Below are positions 34,682 through 43,257 of a stretch of DNA of 64,000 nt, piece by piece (the first letter of the stretch is position 1; the number at the start of each line of letters is the position of its first letter). The stretch comes from Pedobacter polysacchareus (GTDB taxonomy: Bacteria; Bacteroidota; Bacteroidia; Sphingobacteriales; Sphingobacteriaceae), in NCBI RefSeq assembly GCF_019802255.1, contig NZ_JAHYSS010000002.1:760548-824547 (forward strand), written 5' to 3'. A model generated the notes under the pieces. That model made no database searches and was not told where the DNA came from. It saw only the letters and a program-made list of their open reading frames with translations. The position numbers were made by a program, and so were the translations under genes.

Positions 34682-35314
34682 ATGGCAAAATTACAAGTAG
34701 CAATCGATTTATTAACGACAGAAGAAGCATTGGCATTGGCGGCAAAAGTTGCCCCTTATGTAGATATTATTGAACTGGGAACTCCACTGATTAAAAACAT
34801 GGGCGCAGCAGTAATCACTGCAATGAAAAACGCACACCCAGATAAATTGGTTTTCGCAGATATGAAAACAGCAGATGCTGGTGAATTAGAAGCAGAAATT
34901 GCATTTAAAGCAGGTGCCGATTTAGTAACTGTAATGGGTGCTGTTGGTGATGCCACCATTATCGGTGCAGTGAAAGCAGCAAAAGCACACGGAAAAGGGA
35001 TTGTTGTAGATACCATCGGTTATCCTGACCGCGTGAGACGTGCACAGGAAGTGACTAAATTAGGTGTGGAATTCGTAGAACTTCATGCAGGATTAGACGA
35101 ACAATGGACGCCAGGATATTCTATCCAGGTATTGATCGACGAAACAGCAAGAGTAGGCGTACCCGTTTCTGTAGCAGGTGGGGTGAACCTTAACAATGTT
35201 GCCGCAGTAGTGAAAGCCGGTGCAGCAGTAATCGTTGCAGGTGCAGCAATCTATGGCGCAGAAGATCCAGCAGCAGCAGCAAAAGCAATGCGTGCAGCAA
35301 TTGACGCAGCATAA
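34682..35314 (+). CDS. hxlA: 3-hexulose-6-phosphate synthase (HPS)
   Basis: This 210-aa TIM-barrel belongs to the orotidine-phosphate-decarboxylase superfamily. It has QVAIDLLTTEEAL, DIIELGTPLIKNMG, VFADMKTADAGELEAE (the metal- and substrate-binding DxKxxD-like motif), VELHAGLDEQ and VAGGVNLNNV. It condenses formaldehyde with ribulose 5-phosphate. Together with PHI upstream it forms the core of the ribulose monophosphate pathway, in a genome that otherwise looks heterotrophic. Confidence 0.94.
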   Translation: MAKLQVAIDLLTTEEALALAAKVAPYVDIIELGTPLIKNMGAAVITAMKNAHPDKLVFADMKTADAGELEAEIAFKAGADLVTVMGAVGDATIIGAVKAAKAHGKGIVVDTIGYPDRVRRAQEVTKLGVEFVELHAGLDEQWTPGYSIQVLIDETARVGVPVSVAGGVNLNNVAAVVKAGAAVIVAGAAIYGAEDPAAAAKAMRAAIDAA

Positions 35315-35400
35315 TTGAAATGAAGAGCTAACAATCGCTGAGAAAAAAGGATGGTCATGCTGTTTGAACACACTGATTTAAGTTCAGTAAGTAACAATGA

Positions 35401-35428
35401 CAAAGCCCCCAGAATTTTGGGGGCTTTG
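35401..35428. terminator. bidirectional terminator
   Basis: A 10-bp perfect stem CAAAGCCCCC / GGGGGCTTTG with loop AGAATTTT lies between the convergent HPS and Dcu genes. Confidence 0.9.
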
Positions 35429-35450
35429 TGATATATAAGCTTTTTCAGGA

Positions 35451-36797
35451 CTAAAATAAAATCCCTGTCAGCACAAAACCGACAATAATTGCTGTAGATA
35501 AGGCCACTAGGCCTGGTACCATAAAACTGTGGTTCAGCACATATTTTCCAATCTTCGTACTCCCTGTTCTGTCAAAATCTATGGCAGCAACAAGGGTAGG
35601 GTAGCCTGGCAGCAGGAAATCGCCATTAACGGCAGGAAACATTGCAATTAAATGCGGATTCACAATTCCTAAGGCAAGCCCCATCGGCATAATCGTTCTG
35701 GTAGTAGCCGCCTGACTAAAAGTCAAAGCTCCCATAATGAACAAGGCAAAAGCGAAAGTCCATGGGTAAACAGAAACAATGTCTTTGAAAGTATGTGCTA
35801 TGACGGCCTCATTTGCCGCCATGAAAGTAGCGCTCATCCACACCACTCCCAGTACAGAAACCACTGCAGTAGCCATAGAAGTAAACAAACTCATTTTTAC
35901 CACTTTTGCTGCTGAGGTTTTAGTGATTAGCATGATCATCGCAGAAGCAGTTAAAGTGATCATAATGATTAAACTGGTCAGGCTGATCGAACCATCTGTA
36001 TTTACGCTGAAACTCTTTGCGCCGCCAACATGGGGAACCAAAGCAGGGAAAGCACCAAATAAAATGATCAGCAGAATTGCCAGTCCAAATATCCCAACGG
36101 CAATTTTAGCGCCTGGAGGAGCTTGATAATGACTTTCTCCACCACTGGTGTCTGTAGGATCCATGGAACGTGCAAATTCTGGATCTTTCATTTTCTCCAG
36201 AAATATCGGATCCTTGTCCAACTCTAAACCTTTCTTACGCACCACTAAAATGCTGACCAATATTCCAATAATTGAAGCAGGAATACAAATTTTCATGATG
36301 TCTATCGATGCCGAAGAATACGCAAGTATTGCTACTAATGATGCAGTAGCCGCACTCATTGGACTCCCCGTAATCGCCAGGTGAGAGGCAATCACAGAAA
36401 CTGATAATGGTCTTTCTGGTCTGATTCTTTGCTTGGCAGCTACCTCAGCAATGATCGGTAAAAGAGAATACACGATATGTGCAGTTCCCGCAAACAGACA
36501 AAGGAAATAAGTGGTGAACGGCGCAATAAAAGTAATCTGACTAGGGTTTTTCCTAATGATTTTCTCGGCAATACTGACCAGATAGTCTAAACCACCAGCC
36601 GCCTGTAATGTGGCAGCGGTGGTGACAATGGCAAGAATAATCAGCAATACGGCAACAGGAGGTTCGGCCGGTGTCATCTTAAACACCAGCACGAAAATCA
36701 TTAAACCTACCATTCCCATCACCCCGAGCCCAATACCTTTCATTTGTGACCCGATCAGGATCATGGCTAGTAATATACCGAGCTGTACGAATATCAT
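35451..36797 (-). CDS. DcuA/DcuB-type C4-dicarboxylate antiporter
   Basis: This 448-aa inner-membrane carrier has 10-12 hydrophobic segments and typical Dcu features: GGLDYLVSIAEKIIRKNPS, TAHIVYSLLPIIAEVA, HLAITGSPMSAATASLVA and FDRTGSTKIGKYVLNHSFMVPG. The family exchanges aspartate, fumarate, malate and succinate. Its start overlaps the aspartase stop by 4 nt, so the two are translationally coupled. In this operon it probably takes up aspartate and releases fumarate or succinate. Confidence 0.93.
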   Translation of the reverse strand: MIFVQLGILLAMILIGSQMKGIGLGVMGMVGLMIFVLVFKMTPAEPPVAVLLIILAIVTTAATLQAAGGLDYLVSIAEKIIRKNPSQITFIAPFTTYFLCLFAGTAHIVYSLLPIIAEVAAKQRIRPERPLSVSVIASHLAITGSPMSAATASLVAILAYSSASIDIMKICIPASIIGILVSILVVRKKGLELDKDPIFLEKMKDPEFARSMDPTDTSGGESHYQAPPGAKIAVGIFGLAILLIILFGAFPALVPHVGGAKSFSVNTDGSISLTSLIIMITLTASAMIMLITKTSAAKVVKMSLFTSMATAVVSVLGVVWMSATFMAANEAVIAHTFKDIVSVYPWTFAFALFIMGALTFSQAATTRTIMPMGLALGIVNPHLIAMFPAVNGDFLLPGYPTLVAAIDFDRTGSTKIGKYVLNHSFMVPGLVALSTAIIVGFVLTGILF

Positions 36798-38203
36798 TGT
36801 GAGATGAATTTAGGATTGATCAGGTTATCAATGGAATAAACCTCATCCCATTTCGCCTGGGTAATCAGTTTTCTGTCGGTCACCACAATCTCGTAAATAG
36901 ATTTACCGGTTTTAAGCGCTTCTTTAGCAATAGAAGCACATTCTTCATAGCCTAGAATTGGATTCAGCTGAGTGACAATACCAATACTTTGCATCACCAT
37001 ATTCTTACAGTGTTCTTCATTCGCGGTAATGCCCAGCACACATTTATTTTTTAACGTCAGACAAGCTTTTGTCAGGTATTGCAAGGAAGTGAACAAGGCC
37101 ATTCCAATTACTGGTTCCATTACATTTAATTGCAACTGACCGGCTTCAGCAGCCATAGTAACCGTTAAATCGGCACCAATCACATAGAAACAGGTCTGGT
37201 TCATCAGCTCGGGAATTACCGGATTAACTTTTCCTGGCATGATCGACGAGCCCGGCTGCATTGGAGGAAGGTTGATATCATTGAAACCGCATCTTGGTCC
37301 GCTGCTCAACAACCTTAAATCATTACAAATCTTGCTCAATTTGATGGCATTACGCTTTAACGTACCGCTCAGTTGTACTAAAGCGCCAGTATCATAAGTA
37401 GCCTCAATTAAATCTGCGGCAAGCACTACCGGAACTTTACTGATTTCTGCTAAGTATTTTACGCATAAAGCAGAGTAACCTTCTGGTGCATTTACACCAG
37501 TACCAATAGCAGTGGCACCCATATTTACTTCTGTAATCAATAATGCCGCTTCTTTAATTCGCAATACATCTTCTCCTAAAGTAGTAGCAAAGGCATTGAA
37601 CTCCTGGCCTAAGGTCATCGGAACTGCATCCTGCAACTGGGTTCTTCCCATTTTCAGGACATCTTTGAACTCTTTCCCCTTGAAGAAAAATGCTTCCTGT
37701 AATTCTTCTAAAGCCAATGCGAAAGAGTTGATCTTTAGATAAACAGCAATTCTAAATGCTGTTGGATAAGCATCATTGGTACTTTGAGAAAGGTTCACAT
37801 CATTATTTGGATGTAAATGAATGTACTCTCCTTTTTTATGTCCTAAATACTCCAGGCCAAGGTTTGCAATCACCTCATTTGCATTCATATTGGTAGAAGT
37901 ACCCGCACCGCCCTGAATCAAATCGCTGATAAATTGATCGGTAAACTCACCGGCAATTAAACGGTCGCAGGCATAAGCAATGGCTTCTGCCTTTTTAGGA
38001 TCTAGAATTCCAAGATCTCTATTGGCTAATGCTGCTGCTTTTTTAACGTGACCAAAAGCCTGGATAAAAAGAGGTTCACTGCCAATAGGAATTCCAGTGA
38101 TGTCGAAATTCTCTTTTGCGCGCATCGTTTGAACGCCATAATAACAATCGTTGCTGATTTCTTTTTCCCCTAAAAAGTCGTGTTCAATTCGAAAAGTTGC
38201 CAT
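36794..38203 (-). CDS. aspA: aspartate ammonia-lyase
   Basis: This 469-aa member of the fumarase/aspartase superfamily deaminates L-aspartate to fumarate and ammonia. It has EHDFLGEKEI and YYGVQTMRA at the N-terminus, GGAGTSTNMNANEV, HPNNDVNLSQSTND and the signature loop GSSIMPGKVNP with its catalytic Ser. These favour aspartase over fumarase. It is placed between the asparaginase and the dicarboxylate antiporter genes. Confidence 0.94.
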   Translation of the reverse strand: MATFRIEHDFLGEKEISNDCYYGVQTMRAKENFDITGIPIGSEPLFIQAFGHVKKAAALANRDLGILDPKKAEAIAYACDRLIAGEFTDQFISDLIQGGAGTSTNMNANEVIANLGLEYLGHKKGEYIHLHPNNDVNLSQSTNDAYPTAFRIAVYLKINSFALALEELQEAFFFKGKEFKDVLKMGRTQLQDAVPMTLGQEFNAFATTLGEDVLRIKEAALLITEVNMGATAIGTGVNAPEGYSALCVKYLAEISKVPVVLAADLIEATYDTGALVQLSGTLKRNAIKLSKICNDLRLLSSGPRCGFNDINLPPMQPGSSIMPGKVNPVIPELMNQTCFYVIGADLTVTMAAEAGQLQLNVMEPVIGMALFTSLQYLTKACLTLKNKCVLGITANEEHCKNMVMQSIGIVTQLNPILGYEECASIAKEALKTGKSIYEIVVTDRKLITQAKWDEVYSIDNLINPKFISQ

Positions 38204-38260
38204 AATAGTATAAAATTAAGTAGTATGTTTTTTGATAGTTAAATTCTGTTTATAAATGGA

Positions 38261-39307
38261 TTAGTATTGCAAAAAGTATTTCTGGAGTTCTGCAGTTTTA
38301 TGTGTTTTTGTTAAGCCCAGCATCAATAAAATCCTTGCTTTTTGAGGGTTCAGATCATCAGAAACGATAGTTCCCAATTCCTTGTCGTCCACTTCTCCAT
38401 CTTCTACCACACGACCAGAGACGCACCTGCTCCCGCGACAAACGGCAATACCATCGCCCACTGCCTTTTTAACCGCTGCGGTGAAGGCTTTAGAGAAATT
38501 CCCATTCCCAACACCAGCAATTACAATCCCCGAAACTTTATCTTTGATCATCACATCAAGGATGGCAGGAGAGGCATCAGTATACATATAAGCGATCTCT
38601 ACTTTAGGAAAGGTCGTGTTTTTATCGACTGTAAAAGGAGCAATATGCGGCGTACGACGATCCGAAGTTTTATAGAATTCTACTTTTCCGTCGAATACCT
38701 GTCCAATCGGACCGCTGTTCGGAGAACCAAAAGCATTCACTTTCGTAGTACTCAATTTAGTCACATCTCTGGAGCTGAAAATTGATTCGTTGAAAGAAAC
38801 CAGTACCCCACGGTTCTTGCTTTTTGGATTTGCAGCAACAGTAATGGCATCAAAAAGATTCTTAGGACCATCTGCACTGATGGCTGTAGAAGCACGCATG
38901 GCACCAGTTAATACAACAGGATTGTCTGAGGAAATCACCAAGTCCAGAAAATAAGCAGTTTCTTCCTGCGTATCCGTTCCATGGGTAATCACTACACCTT
39001 CCGCTTCATTTTTACTAAAGATTTCATTGATTCTAATCGCTAGTTTTTTCCAGATATCCAGACTCATGTCCTGACTGCCTACTGAAGAAATTTGTTCACC
39101 ACTCACATCCGCAACTTCTTTGATGGAAGGAATAGAACCAATTAATGCCGAAACCGGGATTTTACCCGCAGTATATCCTGCACGATCTGCGGAAGCGCCC
39201 TCTCCGGCAATGGTTCCACCGGTAGCCAGTATGATGATTCTTGGTTTTTGGCCATAAGCTATTTGCAGCAACAGGACCATGACTAAAAGGGAGAGTAGTT
39301 TTTTCAT
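38261..39307 (-). CDS. ansB: periplasmic type II L-asparaginase
   Basis: This 348-aa enzyme has a signal peptide (cleavage IAYGQ), so it acts in the periplasm. Both catalytic Thr regions are present: ILATGGTIAG and VITHGTDTQEETAYFLDL. GAMRASTAISADGPKNL and GVGNGN are also typical. It hydrolyses asparagine to aspartate and ammonia. Its neighbours supply the steps before (porin) and after (Dcu, aspartase). Confidence 0.95.
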   Translation of the reverse strand: MKKLLSLLVMVLLLQIAYGQKPRIIILATGGTIAGEGASADRAGYTAGKIPVSALIGSIPSIKEVADVSGEQISSVGSQDMSLDIWKKLAIRINEIFSKNEAEGVVITHGTDTQEETAYFLDLVISSDNPVVLTGAMRASTAISADGPKNLFDAITVAANPKSKNRGVLVSFNESIFSSRDVTKLSTTKVNAFGSPNSGPIGQVFDGKVEFYKTSDRRTPHIAPFTVDKNTTFPKVEIAYMYTDASPAILDVMIKDKVSGIVIAGVGNGNFSKAFTAAVKKAVGDGIAVCRGSRCVSGRVVEDGEVDDKELGTIVSDDLNPQKARILLMLGLTKTHKTAELQKYFLQY

Positions 39308-39342
39308 AATTGTAGATTTATAAGTAGTGTAGATTGATGCTT

Positions 39343-40608
39343 TTAAAAATTGTATAACATGCCAAAGTTGATGCGCAGGGCATCCTTTCCTTTTTTCATG
39401 CCTTGATCCAGATGAAGCTCTTTATAGCCAATTTGAGGCTCAAAACCCACCATTAGATTGTCAAGTATATTGTAGGAAAGGTTGAGGGTGAAGTGGTAAT
39501 TGGTCATTTCATTCCATGGACTTGCAGTAGCTTCTGCTCCAGAAAAATGGTTGTAGGAAGCAATCACCATCGTATGGAATTTTGGCGTCCAGAAACGTTG
39601 ATAAGAGATGAAACCAGAGTGCACATTCAAAAGATCTAATTCTCCCAATTTGTTCTCATTGGCAAAACCATCTAATCCAGAACCTCCAACTGCCAGAAAA
39701 TAATCTGAAATGCCTTTTCCAACATTAAATTGTGCCTGTAAGTTGTTCACCAAGCCAGATTTCTTATTGAAAAAGATACTGGCCATTGCAGTTAGGCCAT
39801 AGCCATTTGCTGATTTGAATTTATAATCCTTAGTATCGTCCAAACCATCGACCACGTTTTTTGAATCGTAACCGATGTTTCTATAGATTCCGGCAACTTT
39901 TAAGAAGCCGCCATTGTCGTAATCGTATCTTAGGGCACCAATCGCGTCCGGCATTCTTCTTGGTGCATAATCTACGCCGAGGTTTTCGCTGGTGGTATAG
40001 TCGAACAAACGGCGGGGTTCCATCTGTTCTACAGCAACTTCATATCCAGCTCTGCCTTTTTCACTGAATTTGTTTCTATAGTTCAACTGGATTCTTCTGC
40101 TCAATACCATTCCGGTAGGACCATCCCAATCCAGTAAACTTGCCGGCCACAGATCTGGATCGCCAAAGGTCGACCAATTCTGTCCTAAGGTGAAATTGTT
40201 GTATTTAATCCAGGCATGACGCAAGCGGAATAGGGAAGTACGGTTTGGTCCACCTTCAAAATCACCTTCCAGCATAGAGCTAATTTCTTTTCCGTTTTTC
40301 AATTGAGTAGTAGTTTTGAAACGAAGCTGACTTTGGCGCATATCCACCCAGAATGCAGGTTTATTTTTACCATAAACATCATTCTCATGGATCAGAAAAG
40401 AGCTGTTTCCATGGAGGTTACCAGTGATGTCGTAAATGCCATTTAGTTTTAGCCTGCCAATCAGCGCAGAGCTGACTCTGGGTTTACCATTTAACGAATC
40501 TTTACTGTCATATTTAATCAGCTGCGCATGCGCTGGGTTCGTAAGAAACGAACAGCCTGCAAGCAGTAATCCAACAGTAATTTTGACTTTTGTAGAGGTT
40601 GTATTCAT
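39343..40608 (-). CDS. DcaP-like outer-membrane porin
   Basis: This 421-aa protein has a signal peptide (cleavage AHAQ). The barrel includes RLKLNGIYDITGN, FWVDMRQSQLRFKTTT, GDFEGG, RLRHAWIKYNNFTLGQNWSTFGDPD, and ends in NFGMLYNF. This is the pattern of DcaP-like trimeric porins that pass small acids and related solutes. It is the first gene of the asparagine operon, 36 nt before ansB, so it probably admits asparagine, aspartate or dicarboxylates. Confidence 0.87.
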   Translation of the reverse strand: MNTTSTKVKITVGLLLAGCSFLTNPAHAQLIKYDSKDSLNGKPRVSSALIGRLKLNGIYDITGNLHGNSSFLIHENDVYGKNKPAFWVDMRQSQLRFKTTTQLKNGKEISSMLEGDFEGGPNRTSLFRLRHAWIKYNNFTLGQNWSTFGDPDLWPASLLDWDGPTGMVLSRRIQLNYRNKFSEKGRAGYEVAVEQMEPRRLFDYTTSENLGVDYAPRRMPDAIGALRYDYDNGGFLKVAGIYRNIGYDSKNVVDGLDDTKDYKFKSANGYGLTAMASIFFNKKSGLVNNLQAQFNVGKGISDYFLAVGGSGLDGFANENKLGELDLLNVHSGFISYQRFWTPKFHTMVIASYNHFSGAEATASPWNEMTNYHFTLNLSYNILDNLMVGFEPQIGYKELHLDQGMKKGKDALRINFGMLYNF

Positions 40609-41258
40609 AGGGATGATTTAGCGGGAGAAAGGATAACATAAGTTTCCCTCAAGAAAAAAAGTCCTTTTAAATCGCTATGAATAGCAATTATGAGCGTACG
40701 GAGTAGTTTTTTCATAAAGAGGTAGCTGAATGAAGGAAATACTTTTGTTTCTTAAACAACCCTTTTAGCCGATAAATGTTTGAAATATATTGTAATAGTT
40801 TAGGGTGAATCTTTATGGTCTGATTTTCATGTGGTTAGATTTTTTGCTTAACTTTCTTGTGTTTTTTAGCCTTATTATTGAAAATATTAACTCTTTTATG
40901 GTTGATTTTTTTATATAAATTATGCTGATGAAATAATGAACGATTATTCTTTGCTTAAATACAAGAAAATATTCTTAATTAGATAGTATTGGTTAATAGG
41001 AGCACCATTGCTTTTTTGAGATTGACGCATTTTTTTATCCTGATTTCTTTTGATGTTTGATTTAAATAAGGCACATTTAAGCGCCGTTTTTAGGTGATGG
41101 TTGCGTTTTATACTTGCACTAAATACGGTTAAACGACTATATATTAATATTTTGATTACACATCTTTAATATTAGTATAGATAATTATTACTTTTACATT
41201 AGTCATTCTTAGAAAATATTAGATTGAATATTATTCAGTACTACGTATAAACCAGGTC
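40609..41258. other. 650-bp intergenic region between divergent operons
   Basis: This very AT-rich stretch has no credible ORF. It must contain the promoters of the porin-asparaginase operon (minus) and the ECF sigma gene (plus). I see no clear hairpin, RNA gene or repeated operator in it. Part of the span may be decayed sequence. Confidence 0.6.
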
Positions 41259-41840
41259 ATGAGATTGTACCATACATTTTCAGATGCTGAGCTTGGCTCT
41301 TTGCTAAAAGGGGGGAACCAATTGGCTTACATTGAAATCTTCAACCGTTATCAACCGCTGTTATTCTTACACGCATTAAAAAAGATGCATAATGAAGAGG
41401 AAGCAAAAGATATGGTTCAGGAGATCTTTATGGATTTATGGGTAAAACACACCGATTTTAACCCTGAGCGAAATCTTGCGGCCTTTCTATTCACTTGTGT
41501 GAGGAATAAATTCGTAAACCTGCTTCAATTTAAGGAGGTGAGGGCGAGGTATGTGCAGTCTTTTAGAGATTTTGCAGCCGAAAGCACCGACCGTTCTGAT
41601 GAGCCAATTCGGGAGAAACAGATGTCGGCTTTAATTGAGAAAGAAATCAATTCGCTGCCCGCAAAAATGAAGGCCATATTCTTAATGAGTCGCAGGGAGT
41701 ATAAAAGCTACAAACAGATTTCTGATGAACTGGGGATTTCTGAAGAAACCGTAAGAAAACAAATCAAGAATGCTTTAAAAATTCTAAGAACCCGTTTGGG
41801 TTTTATCCATTACCTGATATTTTTATTGTTCTGGCGCTAA
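41259..41840 (+). CDS. FecI-like ECF sigma factor
   Basis: This 193-aa sigma-70 family protein has region 2 (LFLHALKKMHNEEEAKDMVQE, IFMDLW) and region 4 (YKQISDELGISEETVRKQI). It lacks other domains, as is normal for ECF factors. It is followed 85 nt later by a FecR anti-sigma factor and then SusC/SusD. In such units a signal from the receptor passes to FecR, freeing the sigma factor to transcribe the receptor operon. A hydrophobic tail (FIHYLIFLLFW) is unusual and could be membrane-active. Confidence 0.94.
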   Translation: MRLYHTFSDAELGSLLKGGNQLAYIEIFNRYQPLLFLHALKKMHNEEEAKDMVQEIFMDLWVKHTDFNPERNLAAFLFTCVRNKFVNLLQFKEVRARYVQSFRDFAAESTDRSDEPIREKQMSALIEKEINSLPAKMKAIFLMSRREYKSYKQISDELGISEETVRKQIKNALKILRTRLGFIHYLIFLLFWR

Positions 41841-41925
41841 AGCCTGATCTTTTTTTTCATTTCATCTTACCCTAAGGCTGTTCTTAACTGATATAGTACT
41901 AAAGGGTCATTAATTCCTTTTCAAT

Positions 41926-43101
41926 ATGGAAGAGAAAGATGCATACGAGATCTTAGAAAAGATACAACGTGGAACTTCCACTGAGGAGGAATTATTGCTA
42001 TTTGATCAATGGTATTTCCAATATCACCATCAACATGTCCGTCAATATTCCGAAGTAGAACTTTTAGCAATTCAAGAAGAAATGCGGAGAAAACTTCCGG
42101 TTCCGGCTGAACAAGGCATTTCTGGAAATGAGCTTATTGGAAAACCTTTGCTGTACAGGTGGCCATTCCTGGCAGTTGCTGCATCAATATTGATCTTATC
42201 TGGTTTTGCTTATTATTTGTTTTATCTCTCTCATCAGAAAACAGAGGTGATCATTTCTGCCGAAAAATATAGCAATGATGTAGCTCCAGGAGGAAATAAA
42301 GCCTATTTAACTTTAGCAAACGGTCAGCGTATTTCTCTTTCCGATGCAAAAAATGGAGAGTTAGCTCAGGAGTCGGGTGTTAAAATTACTAAAATGGCTA
42401 ATGGCGAACTGTCCTATCAAATTACGGAGAAAGGCCAAAACTCAGGAAATAAAGACGATTCCTACAATACCATTGAAACACCAAAGGGGGGACAATACCG
42501 TATCAATTTACCCGATGGTACGAAAGTATGGCTGAACGCCGCATCAACACTCAAATTCCCTTCATCGTTTGCCAGGTTAGTTAATAGAAGAGTGGAGTTG
42601 TTGGGCGGCGAGGCCTACTTTGAAGTAGCTAAGGATCCTACGCATCCTTTTATCGTAGCGTCCAACGGACAAGAACTAAAAGTGCTAGGTACTCATTTCA
42701 ATATCAATGCTTATCCCGAGGAATCAACTGTTAAAACCACTTTGGTGGAAGGAAAACTGCAGTTAACCAATGCAGATTCTTCTAATAAATTTATTCTTCA
42801 ACCTGGCCAGCAAGCTGCTTTAGCCAAAAATGGCTTTCATATTTATGAGGTGGATGTAGCAGCTGCAATCGCCTGGAAAAATAACAAATTCGTGTTCGAC
42901 AATGAGGGGATTGAAGAAGTCATGAGGAAGATTGAAAGGTGGTATAATGTAAGCGTAGAATTTGAAGGCGAAAGACCAACCGATAAATTTACCGGGACTG
43001 TCTCTCGTTTTGATCAGCTCTCCAGTGTACTCAATCTACTGGAGCTTACAGGTAATGTTCATTTCAAGATTGAAGGAAGGAGGGTGCTGGTGAGAAAATA
43101 A
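41926..43101 (+). CDS. FecR-type anti-sigma factor
   Basis: This 391-aa protein has a cytoplasmic N-terminus (~1-75) that should bind the sigma factor, then one transmembrane helix (FLAVAASILILSGFAYYLFY, ~84-105). A FecR periplasmic domain follows (TPKGGQYRINLPDGTKVWLNA, GGEAYFEVAKDPTHPFIV) and a C-terminal DUF4974-like domain (FDNEGIEEVMRKIERWYNV). It transmits the receptor's signal across the inner membrane. Confidence 0.94.
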   Translation: MEEKDAYEILEKIQRGTSTEEELLLFDQWYFQYHHQHVRQYSEVELLAIQEEMRRKLPVPAEQGISGNELIGKPLLYRWPFLAVAASILILSGFAYYLFYLSHQKTEVIISAEKYSNDVAPGGNKAYLTLANGQRISLSDAKNGELAQESGVKITKMANGELSYQITEKGQNSGNKDDSYNTIETPKGGQYRINLPDGTKVWLNAASTLKFPSSFARLVNRRVELLGGEAYFEVAKDPTHPFIVASNGQELKVLGTHFNINAYPEESTVKTTLVEGKLQLTNADSSNKFILQPGQQAALAKNGFHIYEVDVAAAIAWKNNKFVFDNEGIEEVMRKIERWYNVSVEFEGERPTDKFTGTVSRFDQLSSVLNLLELTGNVHFKIEGRRVLVRK

Positions 43102-43132
43102 CTACTAATTATCCCCGAACCCCTAAAATAAA

Positions 43133-43160
43133 CAACCAGAATGTTTGCGCATTCTGGTTG
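43133..43160 (+). other. 11-bp perfect hairpin between FecR and SusC genes
   Basis: CAACCAGAATG / CATTCTGGTTG with a 6-nt loop (TTTGCG) lies 32 nt after the FecR stop. It has no T run, so it may be a transcript-processing or attenuating structure rather than a strict terminator. It would lower read-through from the regulators into the receptor genes. Confidence 0.55.
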
Positions 43161-43257
43161 GTACTTAGCTTCGGTTCATTATGAAATTATCAACGTAAAC
43201 CAGTAACCCGCCAATGGCTTCGAAACTCAAGGCTGGTTACCCAACTAAACAAAGCAA

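Noticed and set aside
35230..35314. Ala-rich, GCAGCA-repetitive 3' end of the HPS gene as a microsatellite
   Set aside because: Alanine-rich C-terminus is normal coding sequence for this protein.
40861..41100. AT-rich stretch before the ECF sigma gene as an RNA gene or origin
   Set aside because: No hairpin, repeat or DnaA-box cluster could be found; composition alone is not evidence.
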